DNA of 64,000 bases from an uncultured Tissierellia bacterium. GTDB lineage: Bacteria > Bacillota > Clostridia > Tissierellales > Tissierellaceae. The stretch covers positions 1 through 64,000 of the forward strand of contig CAMIXG010000002.1 of the NCBI GenBank assembly GCA_946402705.1, given 5' to 3'. A model generated the notes under the pieces. That model had not been told where the DNA came from, did not search any database, and saw only the letters and a program-made list of their open reading frames with translations. A program made the position numbers and the translations under genes. Of the stretch, positions 42,321 through 52,522 are shown piece after piece. Within the stretch, counting starts at the first letter, position 1; each line of letters starts with the position of its first letter.

Positions 42321-44135
42321 ATGCGTAATATAAAACAGGAAAATATAAGAAATATATCTATAATTGCACATATAGATCATGGTAAGTCTACACTTGCAGA
42401 TAGGCTTATAGAAAAAACAGGTATGCTTACAAAAAGAGAGATGTCTAGTCAGGTTTTAGATAGTATGGACCTTGAGAGAGAAAGAGGTATAACTATAAAA
42501 CTAAAATCTGTAAGACTGCTATATAAGGCAAATGATGGACAAGAATATGTAATAAATTTAATAGATACTCCGGGACATGTGGATTTTACATACGAAGTAT
42601 CTAGGTCTCTTGCAGCTTGTGAAGGAGCTATTTTAGTAGTAGATGCAAGTCAGGGAATAGAGGCACAAACACTTGCAAATGTATATTTAGCCTTGGAAGA
42701 AGATTTGGAGCTTGTTCCAGTTATAAATAAAATAGACTTGCCAGGTGCAAGACCAGAAGAGATAAAGACAGAAATAGAAGATGTAATTGGTATTTATGCA
42801 GAAGACGCACCACTTATTTCAGCAAAAGAAGGAATAAATATAGAAGATGTCTTAGAAGCCATAGTAACAAAAGTACCAGCACCAACAGGAGATGAAAAGA
42901 AACCTCTTAAAGCCTTGATATTTGATTCATACTATGACATGTACAAGGGTGTAATTTGCTATGTTAGAATAATAGATGGTGTAGTTGAACCAGGGATGGA
43001 AATACAAGTTATGTCAACTGGGAAAAAATATGAGGTTGTAGAAGTTGGAATAAATACAAACAGACACTTATCTTTAGATAAATTATATCCAGGAGATGTT
43101 GGATATATTACAGCTAGTATGAAAGATGTAACAGATGCCACAGTAGGGGACACTATAACAGATGCAGAAAATCCTGCAGATGAGCCACTACCAGGCTATA
43201 AAGATGTAGTACCAATGGTATATGCAGGAATTTATCCAGCAGAAGGGGAAGACTTTAATACCATAAGAGAAGCTTTAGAAAAATTAAAGGTAAACGATGC
43301 AGCCCTTGATTTTGAACCAGAAACATCAGCAGCTTTAGGTTTTGGATTTAGATGTGGTTTCCTAGGTTTACTTCATATGGAGATAATTCAGGAAAGATTG
43401 GAGAGAGAATTCAATTTAGATATAATTGCAACTTCTCCATCAGTTATCTATAAGGTTACAACTACAGATGGAGTTATGGAGGAGATACAAAACCCTTCAA
43501 ATCTACCACCTACAACTGAGATAGACTTTATGGAAGAACCAATAGTAACAGCAGATATTATGACACCATCAGACTATGTAGGGGTTATAATGGAGCTTTG
43601 CCAAGATAAGAGAGGTACTTTCTTAGGTATGGAATATATAGAAGAAAAAAGAGTTGTAATGCATTATGACCTACCACTTAATGAAGTTGTCTATGATTTC
43701 TTTGATGCCTTAAAGTCTAAAACTAGAGGATATGCTTCCTTTGATTATGATTTAAAGGGTTATGTAAAGTCAGACTTAGTTAAATTAGATGTTAGAATAA
43801 ATGAAGAAGTTGTAGATGCTTTTTCTATGATTGTTCATAGGGATAAGGCTTATGAGAGAGGAAGAGTCATAACGGATAGACTTAAAGATGTTATACCTAG
43901 ACATCAATTTGCAGTTCCTATACAAGCTTCTATAGGTTCTAAAATAATAGCAAGAGAAACTATAAGAGCTCTTAGAAAAGATGTTCTTTCTAAATGTTAT
44001 GGTGGGGATATATCAAGAAAGAAAAAATTATTAGAAAAACAAAAAGAAGGTAAAAAACGTATGAGACAAATAGGAAATGTAGAAGTTCCACAAACTGCAT
44101 TTTTGGCTGTTTTAAAATATGATGATGATAAATAA
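42321..44135 (+). CDS. lepA: Elongation factor 4 (LepA)
   Basis: A 604-residue translational GTPase that acts on stalled or initiating ribosomes. The G domain shows [30 protein letters not shown] and NKIDLPGA. The C-terminal LepA-specific domain ends with [40 protein letters not shown] and [38 protein letters not shown]. Length is normal. A terminator follows closely. Confidence 0.98.
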   Translation: MRNIKQENIRNISIIAHIDHGKSTLADRLIEKTGMLTKREMSSQVLDSMDLERERGITIKLKSVRLLYKANDGQEYVINLIDTPGHVDFTYEVSRSLAACEGAILVVDASQGIEAQTLANVYLALEEDLELVPVINKIDLPGARPEEIKTEIEDVIGIYAEDAPLISAKEGINIEDVLEAIVTKVPAPTGDEKKPLKALIFDSYYDMYKGVICYVRIIDGVVEPGMEIQVMSTGKKYEVVEVGINTNRHLSLDKLYPGDVGYITASMKDVTDATVGDTITDAENPADEPLPGYKDVVPMVYAGIYPAEGEDFNTIREALEKLKVNDAALDFEPETSAALGFGFRCGFLGLLHMEIIQERLEREFNLDIIATSPSVIYKVTTTDGVMEEIQNPSNLPPTTEIDFMEEPIVTADIMTPSDYVGVIMELCQDKRGTFLGMEYIEEKRVVMHYDLPLNEVVYDFFDALKSKTRGYASFDYDLKGYVKSDLVKLDVRINEEVVDAFSMIVHRDKAYERGRVITDRLKDVIPRHQFAVPIQASIGSKIIARETIRALRKDVLSKCYGGDISRKKKLLEKQKEGKKRMRQIGNVEVPQTAFLAVLKYDDDK

Positions 44136-44137
44136 AA

Positions 44138-44168
44138 AAATACACACGAAAGTGTGTATTTATTTTAT
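44138..44168 (+). terminator. Terminator after lepA
   Basis: AAATACACAC and GTGTGTATTT pair perfectly around GAAA, followed by ATTTTAT. The hemW RBS lies ten bases later, so hemW may depend on read-through. Confidence 0.85.
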
Positions 44169-44180
44169 ATAGGAGGAAAA

Positions 44181-45329
44181 ATGGAAAATATATCAATATA
44201 CATTCATATTCCCTTTTGTAAAAGAAAGTGTAAGTACTGCGATTTTACATCTTTTAAGGGAAATAGAGAAATGATAGACCTATATATGACTTCCCTTATA
44301 GAAGAGATAAGACTCTATGATGATATTTTAAGGAAATCTAATATAAAAACTATATTTTTTGGTGGAGGAACTCCATCTGCTGTAGATGGGCAATATATAT
44401 ATAATATTATGAAATATCTTTTTGATAATTATAATATTGATAAAGATATCGAAGTAAGTCTAGAGTTAAATCCAGGAACAATAGATGAGGAAAAACTTAA
44501 AATCTACAAGGAAGCTAAGATAAATAGGATTAGTATGGGAGCTCAAAGTTTTAATGACGATATATTAAAATCAATTGGGCGAATTCATAAGGAAAAGGAT
44601 ATCTACAAAACTGTAGAACTTTTAAGAAAAAATGGATTTTATAACATAAATTTAGATTTAATGTTTTCTCTTCCAAATCAAAGTTTAGAGGATATGAAAC
44701 TTTCTTTAAAAAAAGCCATAGAATTAAAGCTACCTCATATATCAAATTATAGTTTGATTTTAGAAGAGGGAACTATTTTATATGAAGAATATAAGAAGGG
44801 AAAGTATAAAATAATAGATGAGGATTTGGATAGGGAAATGTACGAAAGTTCAAATAAAATTTTAAGGGATAATGGATATAAACATTATGAGATATCAAAC
44901 TTTGCTAAAGATGGATATGAATGTAAACATAATCTTGTATATTGGAATATAGAGAATTATTTAGGACTTGGTATTAGCGCTCATTCTAATTATGACCACA
45001 AGAGATTTTACAATACTAGTAATATAAGTCAGTATATAGAACTAATAGCCAAGGGGGAAAAGGCCACTGTGGAAACAGAAGATATTTCTTATTATGAGGA
45101 AATTGCTGAATATGTAATTATGGGTTTTAGGAAAATAGAAGGATTAAATTTAAAAGAATTTAAAAATAGATTTAATTTAGATTTTGAGGATTATTTTACT
45201 AGCGAGATAAAAAAGAATTTAGATAGTGATTTAATAAGCTTTGATGGAGATAATATTAAATTAACAGATAAGGGTCTTAACCTATCAAATCAGGTAGAGT
45301 TAGATTTTTATAAAAAAGGAGAAGCCTAA
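44181..45329 (+). CDS. hemW: Heme chaperone HemW (radical SAM)
   Basis: A 382-residue radical SAM protein. HIPFCKRKCKYCDF gives the CxxxCxxC cluster ligands (Cys13, 17, 20), FFGGGTPS is the next family motif, and NLVYWNIENYLGLGISAHS is typical of HemW rather than HemN. HemW delivers heme to target proteins; it was formerly annotated as coproporphyrinogen oxidase. The ATG at 44181 follows AGGAGG. The stop lies inside a terminator stem. Confidence 0.95.
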   Translation: MENISIYIHIPFCKRKCKYCDFTSFKGNREMIDLYMTSLIEEIRLYDDILRKSNIKTIFFGGGTPSAVDGQYIYNIMKYLFDNYNIDKDIEVSLELNPGTIDEEKLKIYKEAKINRISMGAQSFNDDILKSIGRIHKEKDIYKTVELLRKNGFYNINLDLMFSLPNQSLEDMKLSLKKAIELKLPHISNYSLILEEGTILYEEYKKGKYKIIDEDLDREMYESSNKILRDNGYKHYEISNFAKDGYECKHNLVYWNIENYLGLGISAHSNYDHKRFYNTSNISQYIELIAKGEKATVETEDISYYEEIAEYVIMGFRKIEGLNLKEFKNRFNLDFEDYFTSEIKKNLDSDLISFDGDNIKLTDKGLNLSNQVELDFYKKGEA

Positions 45330-45348
45330 GCTTCTCCTATCTTTATTT
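45317..45348. terminator. Terminator between hemW and the M20 gene
   Basis: AGGAGAAGC and GCTTCTCCT pair perfectly around CTAA, followed by ATCTTTATTT, and an A-tract lies to the left. It contains the hemW stop codon and can act for both convergent genes. Confidence 0.85.
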
Positions 45349-46506
45349 GTTAAAAGTTTCATTAAACTCATGTTTAATACTGGCAAGTAATTCCTTATTT
45401 TCTATTATATCAGTTGAAGTTTTAACTAGTGCATAGATTGTTTTTCTCATACCTTCAAAAGCCTCTGGAAGTAAAGTTTTTTCAGCGAAGCTTATAGTAT
45501 GTGGTGTTATGTCAGCACTAGAAATTGAAAAATAAGGGTGAATAGAAGGACAAACTTGGCTTACATTTCCCATATCTATAGATCCACCTAAAACCTTATC
45601 TTTTAAATCAGTAGCGCCAATATCTACAAAGTTTTGAGTAAAGGCATCAGATAAGGCTTTGTTTGTAACCATAGCTTGATATGGTTTTTCAAATTCTTCT
45701 ATTTCTAAACTTGCACCAGTTGCCAATGCTCCAGCCTTAGCACAGTTTATTACCTTTTCATAAAGTTCTTCTATATATCCAAATACAGGTGTCCTAACAT
45801 AGAATTGAGCTACTGCTAGATCAGGAACTATATTGGCAGCTTCTCCACCATTTACAATGATACCATGTATCCTAGTGCTCTCTTTTAAGTGTTCCCTAAG
45901 AGCATTTATATTATTAAATGTAGCTATGCAAGCATCTAAAGCATTTATTCCCTTATCAGGTGCAGAAGAGGCATGTGAAGTTTTACCTCTAAAGGTAAAT
46001 TGTACTGGATATAAATCCAAAGAGCTTCCACTTATTTGATTGTGCCCATCTGGATGAGCCATCATAGCTATATCAACATCATCAAAAGTTCCAGCCCTTG
46101 CCATATCTACTTTAACCCCATTAGTTTCTTCAGCAGGAGAACCAAGTACATATATTTTTCCACCTAAATCATCTATGAGATTTTTAAGTACAATACCAGA
46201 GCCTGTACTAGTTGTACCTAAAATATTATGACCACATCCATGGCCTATGCCTGGAAGTGCATCATATTCAACCAAAAATGCAATAGTAGGACCAGGTTTT
46301 TTACTATCATAAACTCCTTTAAAGGCAGTTTCAAAACCTAGGTAATTTTCTTCAACTTCAAAACCATGTTTTCTAAGTATATCAATATGAGCCTTTGAAG
46401 ACTTGAATTCTTCAAGACCTAGTTCAGGATTTTCATATATATAATTGCTTAAATCAATTAATTCATCTTCTAAACTATCTAACACCCCTAATATTTTATC
46501 TTTCAT
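45343..46506 (-). CDS. M20 family metallo-hydrolase (amidohydrolase)
   Basis: A 387-residue cytosolic enzyme of the M20D/amidohydrolase type, which cleaves acyl-amino acids or small peptides. The metal site residues are seen in GHGCGHNILGT, SPAEETNG and MMAHPDG. LTFRG-like FRGKTSHASSAPDKGINALDA is the dimerisation-domain signature. The product family resembles AbgB or aminobenzoyl-glutamate hydrolases, but the substrate is unknown. It is transcribed against hemW and hrcA and has its own promoter; GAGGGGGAT precedes the ATG. Confidence 0.9.
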   Translation of the reverse strand: MKDKILGVLDSLEDELIDLSNYIYENPELGLEEFKSSKAHIDILRKHGFEVEENYLGFETAFKGVYDSKKPGPTIAFLVEYDALPGIGHGCGHNILGTTSTGSGIVLKNLIDDLGGKIYVLGSPAEETNGVKVDMARAGTFDDVDIAMMAHPDGHNQISGSSLDLYPVQFTFRGKTSHASSAPDKGINALDACIATFNNINALREHLKESTRIHGIIVNGGEAANIVPDLAVAQFYVRTPVFGYIEELYEKVINCAKAGALATGASLEIEEFEKPYQAMVTNKALSDAFTQNFVDIGATDLKDKVLGGSIDMGNVSQVCPSIHPYFSISSADITPHTISFAEKTLLPEAFEGMRKTIYALVKTSTDIIENKELLASIKHEFNETFNK

Positions 46507-46553
46507 AAATATCCCCCTCTTACATTAAATAATCAGAAAAGTCTGTATCTAAA

Positions 46554-46582
46554 ATTATACAAGATAGAGGGTTTTAAAGCAA
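46554..46582 (-). promoter_or_regulatory. Promoter of the M20 hydrolase gene
   Basis: On the minus strand TTGCTT (46582-46577) and a perfect TATAAT (46559-46554) are 17 bases apart, about 50 bases before the start codon. Confidence 0.7.
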
Positions 46583-46694
46583 CGAACAAATAGATTGAAA
46601 AGATTTATACATTGTATATAAAAATATGAAAGTGCTATATTTAAAAAAATAAAAAAATGTATAGAAAAGCATAAAAATAAATGTAGAAAAATCA

Positions 46695-46723
46695 TTGACA
46701 AGGCAAAAAAAAGATGATATATT
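46695..46723 (+). promoter_or_regulatory. Promoter of the hrcA-grpE-dnaK operon
   Basis: A consensus TTGACA (46695-46700) and TATATT (46718-46723) are 17 bases apart. Transcription would begin near 46730, just ahead of the CIRCE element. The preceding 110 bases hold no other feature that I can see. Confidence 0.88.
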
Positions 46724-46737
46724 CATTTATGTAAGAG

Positions 46738-46764
46738 TTAGCACTCGAAAGAATAGAGTGCTAA
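46738..46764. promoter_or_regulatory. CIRCE operator (HrcA binding site)
   Basis: TTAGCACTC, nine bases, GAGTGCTAA: a perfect CIRCE inverted repeat. It lies just downstream of the promoter and upstream of hrcA, so HrcA represses its own chaperone operon until heat stress titrates GroEL. Confidence 0.98.
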
Positions 46765-46798
46765 TAAACATCTGATATAGTACCAAGAGGTGAATAAA

Positions 46799-47833
46799 AT
46801 GTTAGATGAAAGAAAATTAAAAGTTCTTTATGCCATAATCGACTCTCATTTAAATACAGCAGAACCTATAGGTTCAAGAACTATATCAAAGGACTATGAC
46901 CTAGGTGTTAGTGCTGCAACAATTAGAAATGAAATGTCGGATCTGGAAGATAGGGGATATTTAATAAAACCACATTCTTCAGCAGGGAGAATACCTTCTG
47001 ATAAGGCATATCGATTATATGTGGATCAACTTTTAACAAATAATGAGAAAAAAGAGCTTGAAAGAAATCAAGAAATAAAGGAAGAAATTCAGCAGGAAAC
47101 AAAACAAACAGAAGATATTATAAAAAATTCTACAAGGCTGTTATCACAACTTACAAGTTATACTGCAATAGCAATTTCGCCACAGATAAACAAACTTAGA
47201 TTAAAACATATACAACTTATGAGTATGGATGGTAACAATATTATATTAGTATTGCTAAACTCATCAGGCTCAGTTCAAAACAATCTATTTTATATAGATG
47301 AGAAGATATATAATGACAACCTGTTTTTAATATCAAAAATATTAAATGATGAATTTAATAATTTAACCATAGATGAAATAGTAGATAAGATTAAAAATAA
47401 GGATATTTTTAAGATAGAAGAATTATCAACTATATTAGATTATATACTTCCATTTATAAGTAAATCTTTACAGGAAATATCTGAAACAAAAATATATATA
47501 GATGGTCTAACAAAGATATTAAACTTCCCAGAATATAGAGATATAGATAAGGCCAGAGACTTTATGGAATTTATAGAAGATGAAAAAACTTTAATAAATT
47601 TAATTAGCAATATGGAGAATGAAGATGGCTTAACTATAAGTATTGGGGAAGAAAATGAGCCTATAGAAATGAAACACTGTAGCATAATAACTACAAATTA
47701 CCAGTTTACAGATAAATCAATTGGGAAAATAGGTATTATAGGACCAACTAGAATGGACTATTTGAAACTAATCAATATTATGGATACCATGTCTGATAAT
47801 ATTAACGAGATATTTAAGATACTAATGGGGTAA
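46799..47833 (+). CDS. hrcA: Heat-inducible transcription repressor HrcA
   Basis: A 344-residue repressor of class I heat-shock genes. The N-terminal winged helix is clear (DERKLKVLYAIIDSHLNTAEPIGSRTISKDYDLGVSAATIRNEMSDLEDRGYLIKPHSSAGRIPSDKAYRLYVD). The tail contains GKIGIIGPTRMDYLKLINIMDTMSDNINEI. The ATG at 46799 follows AGAGGTGA, and the tracked GTG at 46790 overlaps the RBS. CIRCE lies 35 bases upstream. Confidence 0.97.
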   Translation: MLDERKLKVLYAIIDSHLNTAEPIGSRTISKDYDLGVSAATIRNEMSDLEDRGYLIKPHSSAGRIPSDKAYRLYVDQLLTNNEKKELERNQEIKEEIQQETKQTEDIIKNSTRLLSQLTSYTAIAISPQINKLRLKHIQLMSMDGNNIILVLLNSSGSVQNNLFYIDEKIYNDNLFLISKILNDEFNNLTIDEIVDKIKNKDIFKIEELSTILDYILPFISKSLQEISETKIYIDGLTKILNFPEYRDIDKARDFMEFIEDEKTLINLISNMENEDGLTISIGEENEPIEMKHCSIITTNYQFTDKSIGKIGIIGPTRMDYLKLINIMDTMSDNINEIFKILMG

Positions 47834-47853
47834 TGAGGAAAGGATGTGATTAA

Positions 47854-48390
47854 ATGTCTAATAATGTAGAAGACAACATAGAAGAAAATTTAGAAGAAGA
47901 AATTGAAAAACAAGAAGAAACAATAGAGGAAGAAATTTTAGAAGACATAGAAGAAGCAGAAGAGAGTGGTGAACTAGTTAATAGTTTAAAAGATCAACTA
48001 CTAAGACTGCAAGCAGACTTTATGAACTTTAAAAGAAGAAGTGAAGAACAAAGAAGTTCATCAATGGACTATGCAAAGGAAAAATTTGCACTGGATATAT
48101 TACCTTGTATAGATAACTTTGAAAGGGCACTTGAATCAGGAGAAGAGGATAAGGGTTCTTTTTATGATGGAGTGTCAATGATATATGAAGAACTTATAAA
48201 GGTATTAAAGAAAAACAACATTGAAGAAATAGATGCTCTTGGAGAAGCTTTTGATCCAAATATGCATCACGCAGTATTTGCAGAAGAAAGTGATAATCAC
48301 GACCCTGAAACAGTAATAGAAATACTTCAAAAGGGCTATAAGATAAAAGAAAAAGTTATAAGACCAGCAATGGTAAAGGTTTCAAAATAA
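47854..48390 (+). CDS. grpE: Nucleotide exchange factor GrpE
   Basis: A 178-residue cofactor that releases ADP from DnaK. A very acidic N-terminal third (EENLEEEIEKQEETIEEEILEDIEE) leads into the long dimerisation helix (LKDQLLRLQADFMNFKRRSEEQR). The C-terminal head has GEAFDPNMHHAVF and VIEILQKGYKIKEKVIRPAMVKVSK. It is second in the hrcA operon, with AGGAAAGG before the start. Confidence 0.96.
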   Translation: MSNNVEDNIEENLEEEIEKQEETIEEEILEDIEEAEESGELVNSLKDQLLRLQADFMNFKRRSEEQRSSSMDYAKEKFALDILPCIDNFERALESGEEDKGSFYDGVSMIYEELIKVLKKNNIEEIDALGEAFDPNMHHAVFAEESDNHDPETVIEILQKGYKIKEKVIRPAMVKVSK

Positions 48391-48417
48391 AATACTTAAA
48401 AACTAGGAGGAATAATT

Positions 48418-50232
48418 ATGAGTAAAGTAATAGGTATAGATTTAGGTACAACAAATTCAGCAGTAGCAGTTATGGAAGGTGGAGAACCAACTATAATAGC
48501 AAACTTAGAAGGTAATAGAACAACTCCTTCAGTTGTAGCATTTACAAAAGATGGAGAAAGATTAGTAGGAGAAACAGCAAAAAGACAAGCTATAACAAAT
48601 CCAGATAAAACTATTTCATCTATAAAAAGACACATGGGTAGTGATTATAAAGTAGACATAGATGGAAAGGCATATTCACCAGAAGAAATTTCAGCTATGA
48701 TTTTGCAAAAATTAAAATCAGATGTTGAAGCTTACTTGGGAGAAAAAGTAACAAAAGCTGTTATAACAGTTCCAGCTTACTTTACAGATGCTCAAAGACA
48801 AGCAACTAAAGATGCTGGACAAATAGCAGGTTTAGAAGTTGAAAGAATTATAAATGAACCAACAGCAGCAGCACTTGCTTATGGTATGGATAAGGAAGAA
48901 GGACAACATAAAATAATGGTATTTGACCTTGGAGGAGGTACTTTCGATGTTTCTATCCTAGAACTTGGGGATGGTGTATTTGAAGTATTGGCTACAAGAG
49001 GTAATAATGAATTAGGTGGAGATGACTTTGATAATGCTATAGTTGATTATATAGCAGAAGAGTTTAAAAAAGAAAATGGAGTGGATTTAAGAGCTGACAA
49101 AATGTCATTACAAAGACTTAAAGAATCTGCTGAAAATGCTAAAAAAGAATTATCTTCAACTGTTTCAACAAATATAAATTTACCATTTATAACTGCAACT
49201 GCTTCTGGTCCGTTACACTTAAATATGGATTTAACAAGAGCTAAATTTAATGAATTAACAAAAACTTTAGTAGATAAAACATTAGAACCAGTTAGAGATG
49301 CAATAAAAGATGCTGGTGTATCTACAAGTGATATAGATAAGGTAATTTTAGTAGGGGGTTCTACAAGAATTCCAGCTGTACAAGATGCAGTTAAAGGTTT
49401 AATAGGAAAAGACCCACAAAAAGATATTAATCCAGATGAATGTGTAGCTCTAGGAGCAGCTATTCAAGGTGGAGTTTTATCAGGGGATGTAAAAGACTTA
49501 TTATTATTAGATGTAACACCTTTATCTTTAGGTATAGAAACAGCAGGTGGAGTAAATACAGTTTTAATTGAAAGAAATACAACTATACCAACTAAAAAAT
49601 CACAAGTATTTACAACTTATGCTGATAATCAAACAGCAGTTGATATTCATGTATTACAAGGTGAAAGACCAATGGCTAATGATAATACAACATTAGATAG
49701 ATTCCAACTAACAGGAATACCAGCAGCTAGAAGAGGAGTACCTCAAATAGAAGTAACTTTTGATATAGATGCTAATGGTATAGTAAATGTTAGTGCTAAA
49801 GATTTAGGAACTGGAAAAGAACATAAAATAACAATAACAGGTTCTACAAGACTTTCAGATGATGAAATAGATCAAAAAGTTAAGGAAGCAGAACAATTTG
49901 CAGAAGAAGATAAAAAGAAAAAAGAAGAAATTGAAATAACAAACCAAGCAGATACAGTTTTATATCAAACAGAACAAATGATTTCTGAAAATGGAGATAA
50001 ATTACCAGAAGCAGAGAAAAAAGAAATCGAAGGTGTTTTAGAAAGTTTGAAAAAAGCTAAAGAAGATGGTAATATAGATGAGATGAAAAAACAAATGGAC
50101 GAATTACAAAAAGTATCTGAAAAATTATATCAACAAGCATCAGCTGCAGCAGGAGCAGATGCAGGTGGACAACCACAAGATGATGTAGTTGATGCTGACT
50201 ATGAAGTAATAGATGAAGAAGAAGGAAAATAA
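48418..50232 (+). CDS. dnaK: Chaperone DnaK (Hsp70)
   Basis: A 604-residue Hsp70. The ATPase domain begins [21 protein letters not shown] and includes [14 protein letters not shown] and [11 protein letters not shown]. The linker [16 protein letters not shown] leads to the substrate domain, and the C-terminus ends in a Gly/Ala/Gln-rich stretch and [16 protein letters not shown]. As in Gram-positive DnaK, the ATPase domain lacks the segment of about 24 residues found in E. coli. AGGAGG precedes the ATG. Confidence 0.99.
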   Translation: MSKVIGIDLGTTNSAVAVMEGGEPTIIANLEGNRTTPSVVAFTKDGERLVGETAKRQAITNPDKTISSIKRHMGSDYKVDIDGKAYSPEEISAMILQKLKSDVEAYLGEKVTKAVITVPAYFTDAQRQATKDAGQIAGLEVERIINEPTAAALAYGMDKEEGQHKIMVFDLGGGTFDVSILELGDGVFEVLATRGNNELGGDDFDNAIVDYIAEEFKKENGVDLRADKMSLQRLKESAENAKKELSSTVSTNINLPFITATASGPLHLNMDLTRAKFNELTKTLVDKTLEPVRDAIKDAGVSTSDIDKVILVGGSTRIPAVQDAVKGLIGKDPQKDINPDECVALGAAIQGGVLSGDVKDLLLLDVTPLSLGIETAGGVNTVLIERNTTIPTKKSQVFTTYADNQTAVDIHVLQGERPMANDNTTLDRFQLTGIPAARRGVPQIEVTFDIDANGIVNVSAKDLGTGKEHKITITGSTRLSDDEIDQKVKEAEQFAEEDKKKKEEIEITNQADTVLYQTEQMISENGDKLPEAEKKEIEGVLESLKKAKEDGNIDEMKKQMDELQKVSEKLYQQASAAAGADAGGQPQDDVVDADYEVIDEEEGK

Positions 50233-50264
50233 TTTAATTATTAAATTAAAAAATAGATAAAAAG

Positions 50265-50302
50265 ATTATGAGCTAAATCTTAGATTTAGCTCATAATTTT
50301 GA
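50265..50302 (+). terminator. Terminator/attenuator between dnaK and dnaJ
   Basis: ATTATGAGCTAAATC and GATTTAGCTCATAAT form 15 perfect pairs around a three-base loop, then TTTTG. It separates dnaK from dnaJ and ends about 20 bases before the dnaJ start, so dnaJ should be expressed less than dnaK. Confidence 0.82.
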
Positions 50303-50324
50303 TTAATCATAGGTGGTGACTTGT

Positions 50325-51443
50325 TTGGCAAAGAGAGATTATTATGAAATACTAGAAATAGAAAGAACTGCGTCTGTAAATGAGATAAAATCTGCATATA
50401 GACAAAAGGCTAAAAAATACCATCCGGATTTAAATCCAGATAGTAAAGAGGCAGAGGGGAAATTTAAAGAAGCTACAGAGGCATATGAAGTCTTATCAAA
50501 TAATGAAAAAAGAGATAGATATGATAGATTTGGTCATGCAGGAGTGGACTCAAATGGTGGAGATTTTGGAAACTTTGGTGGTTTCTCAGATATATTTGGA
50601 GATATCTTTGATATTTTTGGTGGTGGTTCGTCTAGGGGAAGAAAGAAAAATATGCCTAGACAAGGTTCTGACATAAGATATGATATAGAACTTGATTTTG
50701 AAGAGGCTGTATTTGGAGTGACTAAGGAAATACAAATTAGAAGAGAAGAAGCCTGCCATGCTTGTAATGGAGAAAAATCAAAACCAGGTAGTAAAAAATC
50801 TGAGTGTAGCAAATGTAATGGAACTGGAGAAGTTAAGTACTATCAACAAACTCCATTTGGAAAGTTTGTAAATACAGAAACTTGTGATGTTTGTGATGGA
50901 ACTGGAGAAAAAATAGAAGAAAAATGTGATGCTTGTCATGGTAGTGGTAGGGAGATGAGAAGCAGAAAAATAAAAGTAAATATCCCAGCAGGAGTAGACA
51001 ACAATTCAGTTATGCCTATTAGAGAAGAAGGAGAAGAGGGCATAAATGGAGGACCTAAGGGTGACTTATATGTGTATATTCATGTTAAAGAGGATAAAAT
51101 CTTTAAAAGAGAAGGAAATGATATTTTCTTAGAACTACCTATAACCTATCCACAGGCAGTACTTGGTGGTGAAATAGATGTGCCTACTTTAGAAGGAATA
51201 ACAAAGTATGATATACCAAAGGGTACACAGGTTGGAGAAACTTTTAAACTTAGTGATAAGGGTGTAAAAGATGTTAGGGGTAGAGGTCGAGGAGATTTAT
51301 ACTTTAAGATAAATATAAATATACCTAAGAAACTCACAAAGGAACAAGAGGAATTATTAATAGAATATGATAAGGCTATGGGAGAGAGTGCAAAAAAAGA
51401 GCATAAATCTTTCTTTAAACAAATAAAAGATGCCTTTAAATAA
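50325..51443 (+). CDS. dnaJ: Chaperone DnaJ (Hsp40)
   Basis: A 372-residue co-chaperone. The J domain has the HPD motif ([29 protein letters not shown]). A Gly/Phe-rich region follows ([25 protein letters not shown]). Four zinc repeats are present: [24 protein letters not shown] and CDACHGSG, the first with the last Gly replaced. I chose TTG at 50325, five bases after AGGTGGTGA; the tracked GTG at 50313 lies in that RBS. Confidence 0.96.
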   Translation: MAKRDYYEILEIERTASVNEIKSAYRQKAKKYHPDLNPDSKEAEGKFKEATEAYEVLSNNEKRDRYDRFGHAGVDSNGGDFGNFGGFSDIFGDIFDIFGGGSSRGRKKNMPRQGSDIRYDIELDFEEAVFGVTKEIQIRREEACHACNGEKSKPGSKKSECSKCNGTGEVKYYQQTPFGKFVNTETCDVCDGTGEKIEEKCDACHGSGREMRSRKIKVNIPAGVDNNSVMPIREEGEEGINGGPKGDLYVYIHVKEDKIFKREGNDIFLELPITYPQAVLGGEIDVPTLEGITKYDIPKGTQVGETFKLSDKGVKDVRGRGRGDLYFKININIPKKLTKEQEELLIEYDKAMGESAKKEHKSFFKQIKDAFK

Positions 51444-51455
51444 GTAGTTTGTAGG

Positions 51456-51485
51456 GAGACATAAATTTATGTCTCTTTTATTTTG
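51456..51485 (+). terminator. Terminator of the heat-shock operon
   Basis: GAGACATAAATTTATGTCTC is a perfect palindrome followed by TTTTATTTTG, 12 bases after the dnaJ stop. Confidence 0.85.
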
Positions 51486-51552
51486 CCCAAAATATAGCTT
51501 TAAGTGATATTTTTCAGAAAATTGGAAATATAAGAAGATAAGGAGGGATATT

Positions 51553-52482
51553 ATGTATAAGTCAATGAGAAAGATTAGTTTCATTTTAATACTGGCTATT
51601 ATTTTATCAGTATTTACACCAATGAATGATGTATTGGCAGCAAATGAGAAAAATGCTCTAGTTATAATGACGGATTTTGGTTTAAAAGATGGAGCAGTTT
51701 CAGCCATGAAGGGTGTGGCATTTGGAGTAGATAGAGATATGAAGATATTTGATTTAACTCATGAAATTCCAAACTATGACATTTGGGAAGGTGCCTACAG
51801 ATTTAAACAGACAGCTAGTTATTGGCCTAAGGGAACAGTGTTTGTAGGTGTAGTAGACCCAGGTGTTGGAACAGATAGAGGCTCTATTGTTATGGAAACT
51901 CAGGATGGTTATTACTTTGTAGGACCAGATAATGGTTTATTTGGACTAGTAGCAGAAGATTTAGGCGTTAAGGAAGTTAGAAAAATAGATGAGAGTAAAA
52001 ATAGGTTAAAAGGCTCAGAAAAATCCTATACTTTTCATGGAAGAGATATCTTTGCCTATGTTGGAGCAAGACTTGCTTCAGGTCAAATAAAAATGGAAGA
52101 TATAGGTCCAAAATTAGATAATAAGGTTAAGCTTATACCTTATCAAAAATCTAAATTAGAAAATAAAACTGTATCTGGAAATATTCCTATTCTGGATATA
52201 CAATATGGAAATGTTTGGTCAAATATAGAGGATGAAAAATTTGAAAAATTAGGGGCAAAATATGGAGATATTTTTACTGTTGAAATCTATAATAAGGATA
52301 AATTAATCTACAAAAAAGATATGCCATATGTTGAGAGCTTTGGAGAAGTAAAAGAAGGGGAACCTTTGATATATCTTAATAGTTTACTCAATGTATCAGT
52401 AGCTTTAAATATGGATAATTTTTCTGAGAAAAACAAGGTTTATTCAGGTGCAGATTGGTCAATAAAATTGATAAAAAAATAA
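51553..52482 (+). CDS. Exported SAM hydroxide adenosyltransferase family protein (DUF62)
   Basis: A 309-residue protein with an N-terminal signal peptide (about 1-29, ending NDVLAA) and a complete DUF62/SAM-hydrolase body: LVIMTDFGLKDGAVSAMKGVAF, IFDLTHEIPNYDIWEGAYRF, VFVGVVDPGVGTDRGSIV, YFVGPDNGLF and TFHGRDIFA. The Asp, Arg and His residues used for splitting S-adenosylmethionine to adenosine and methionine are all in place. Why such an enzyme would be exported is not clear. AAGGAGG precedes the ATG. It is a single gene between the heat-shock operon and a convergent unknown gene. Confidence 0.88.
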   Translation: MYKSMRKISFILILAIILSVFTPMNDVLAANEKNALVIMTDFGLKDGAVSAMKGVAFGVDRDMKIFDLTHEIPNYDIWEGAYRFKQTASYWPKGTVFVGVVDPGVGTDRGSIVMETQDGYYFVGPDNGLFGLVAEDLGVKEVRKIDESKNRLKGSEKSYTFHGRDIFAYVGARLASGQIKMEDIGPKLDNKVKLIPYQKSKLENKTVSGNIPILDIQYGNVWSNIEDEKFEKLGAKYGDIFTVEIYNKDKLIYKKDMPYVESFGEVKEGEPLIYLNSLLNVSVALNMDNFSEKNKVYSGADWSIKLIKK

Positions 52483-52490
52483 ATCAAACA

Positions 52491-52522
52491 AAAAACAAGT
52501 AATGATACCATTACTTGTTTTT
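52491..52522. terminator. Bidirectional terminator
   Basis: AAAAACAAGTAATG and CATTACTTGTTTTT form 14 pairs around ATAC. It lies between two convergent genes and overlaps the stop of the minus-strand gene. Confidence 0.9.
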
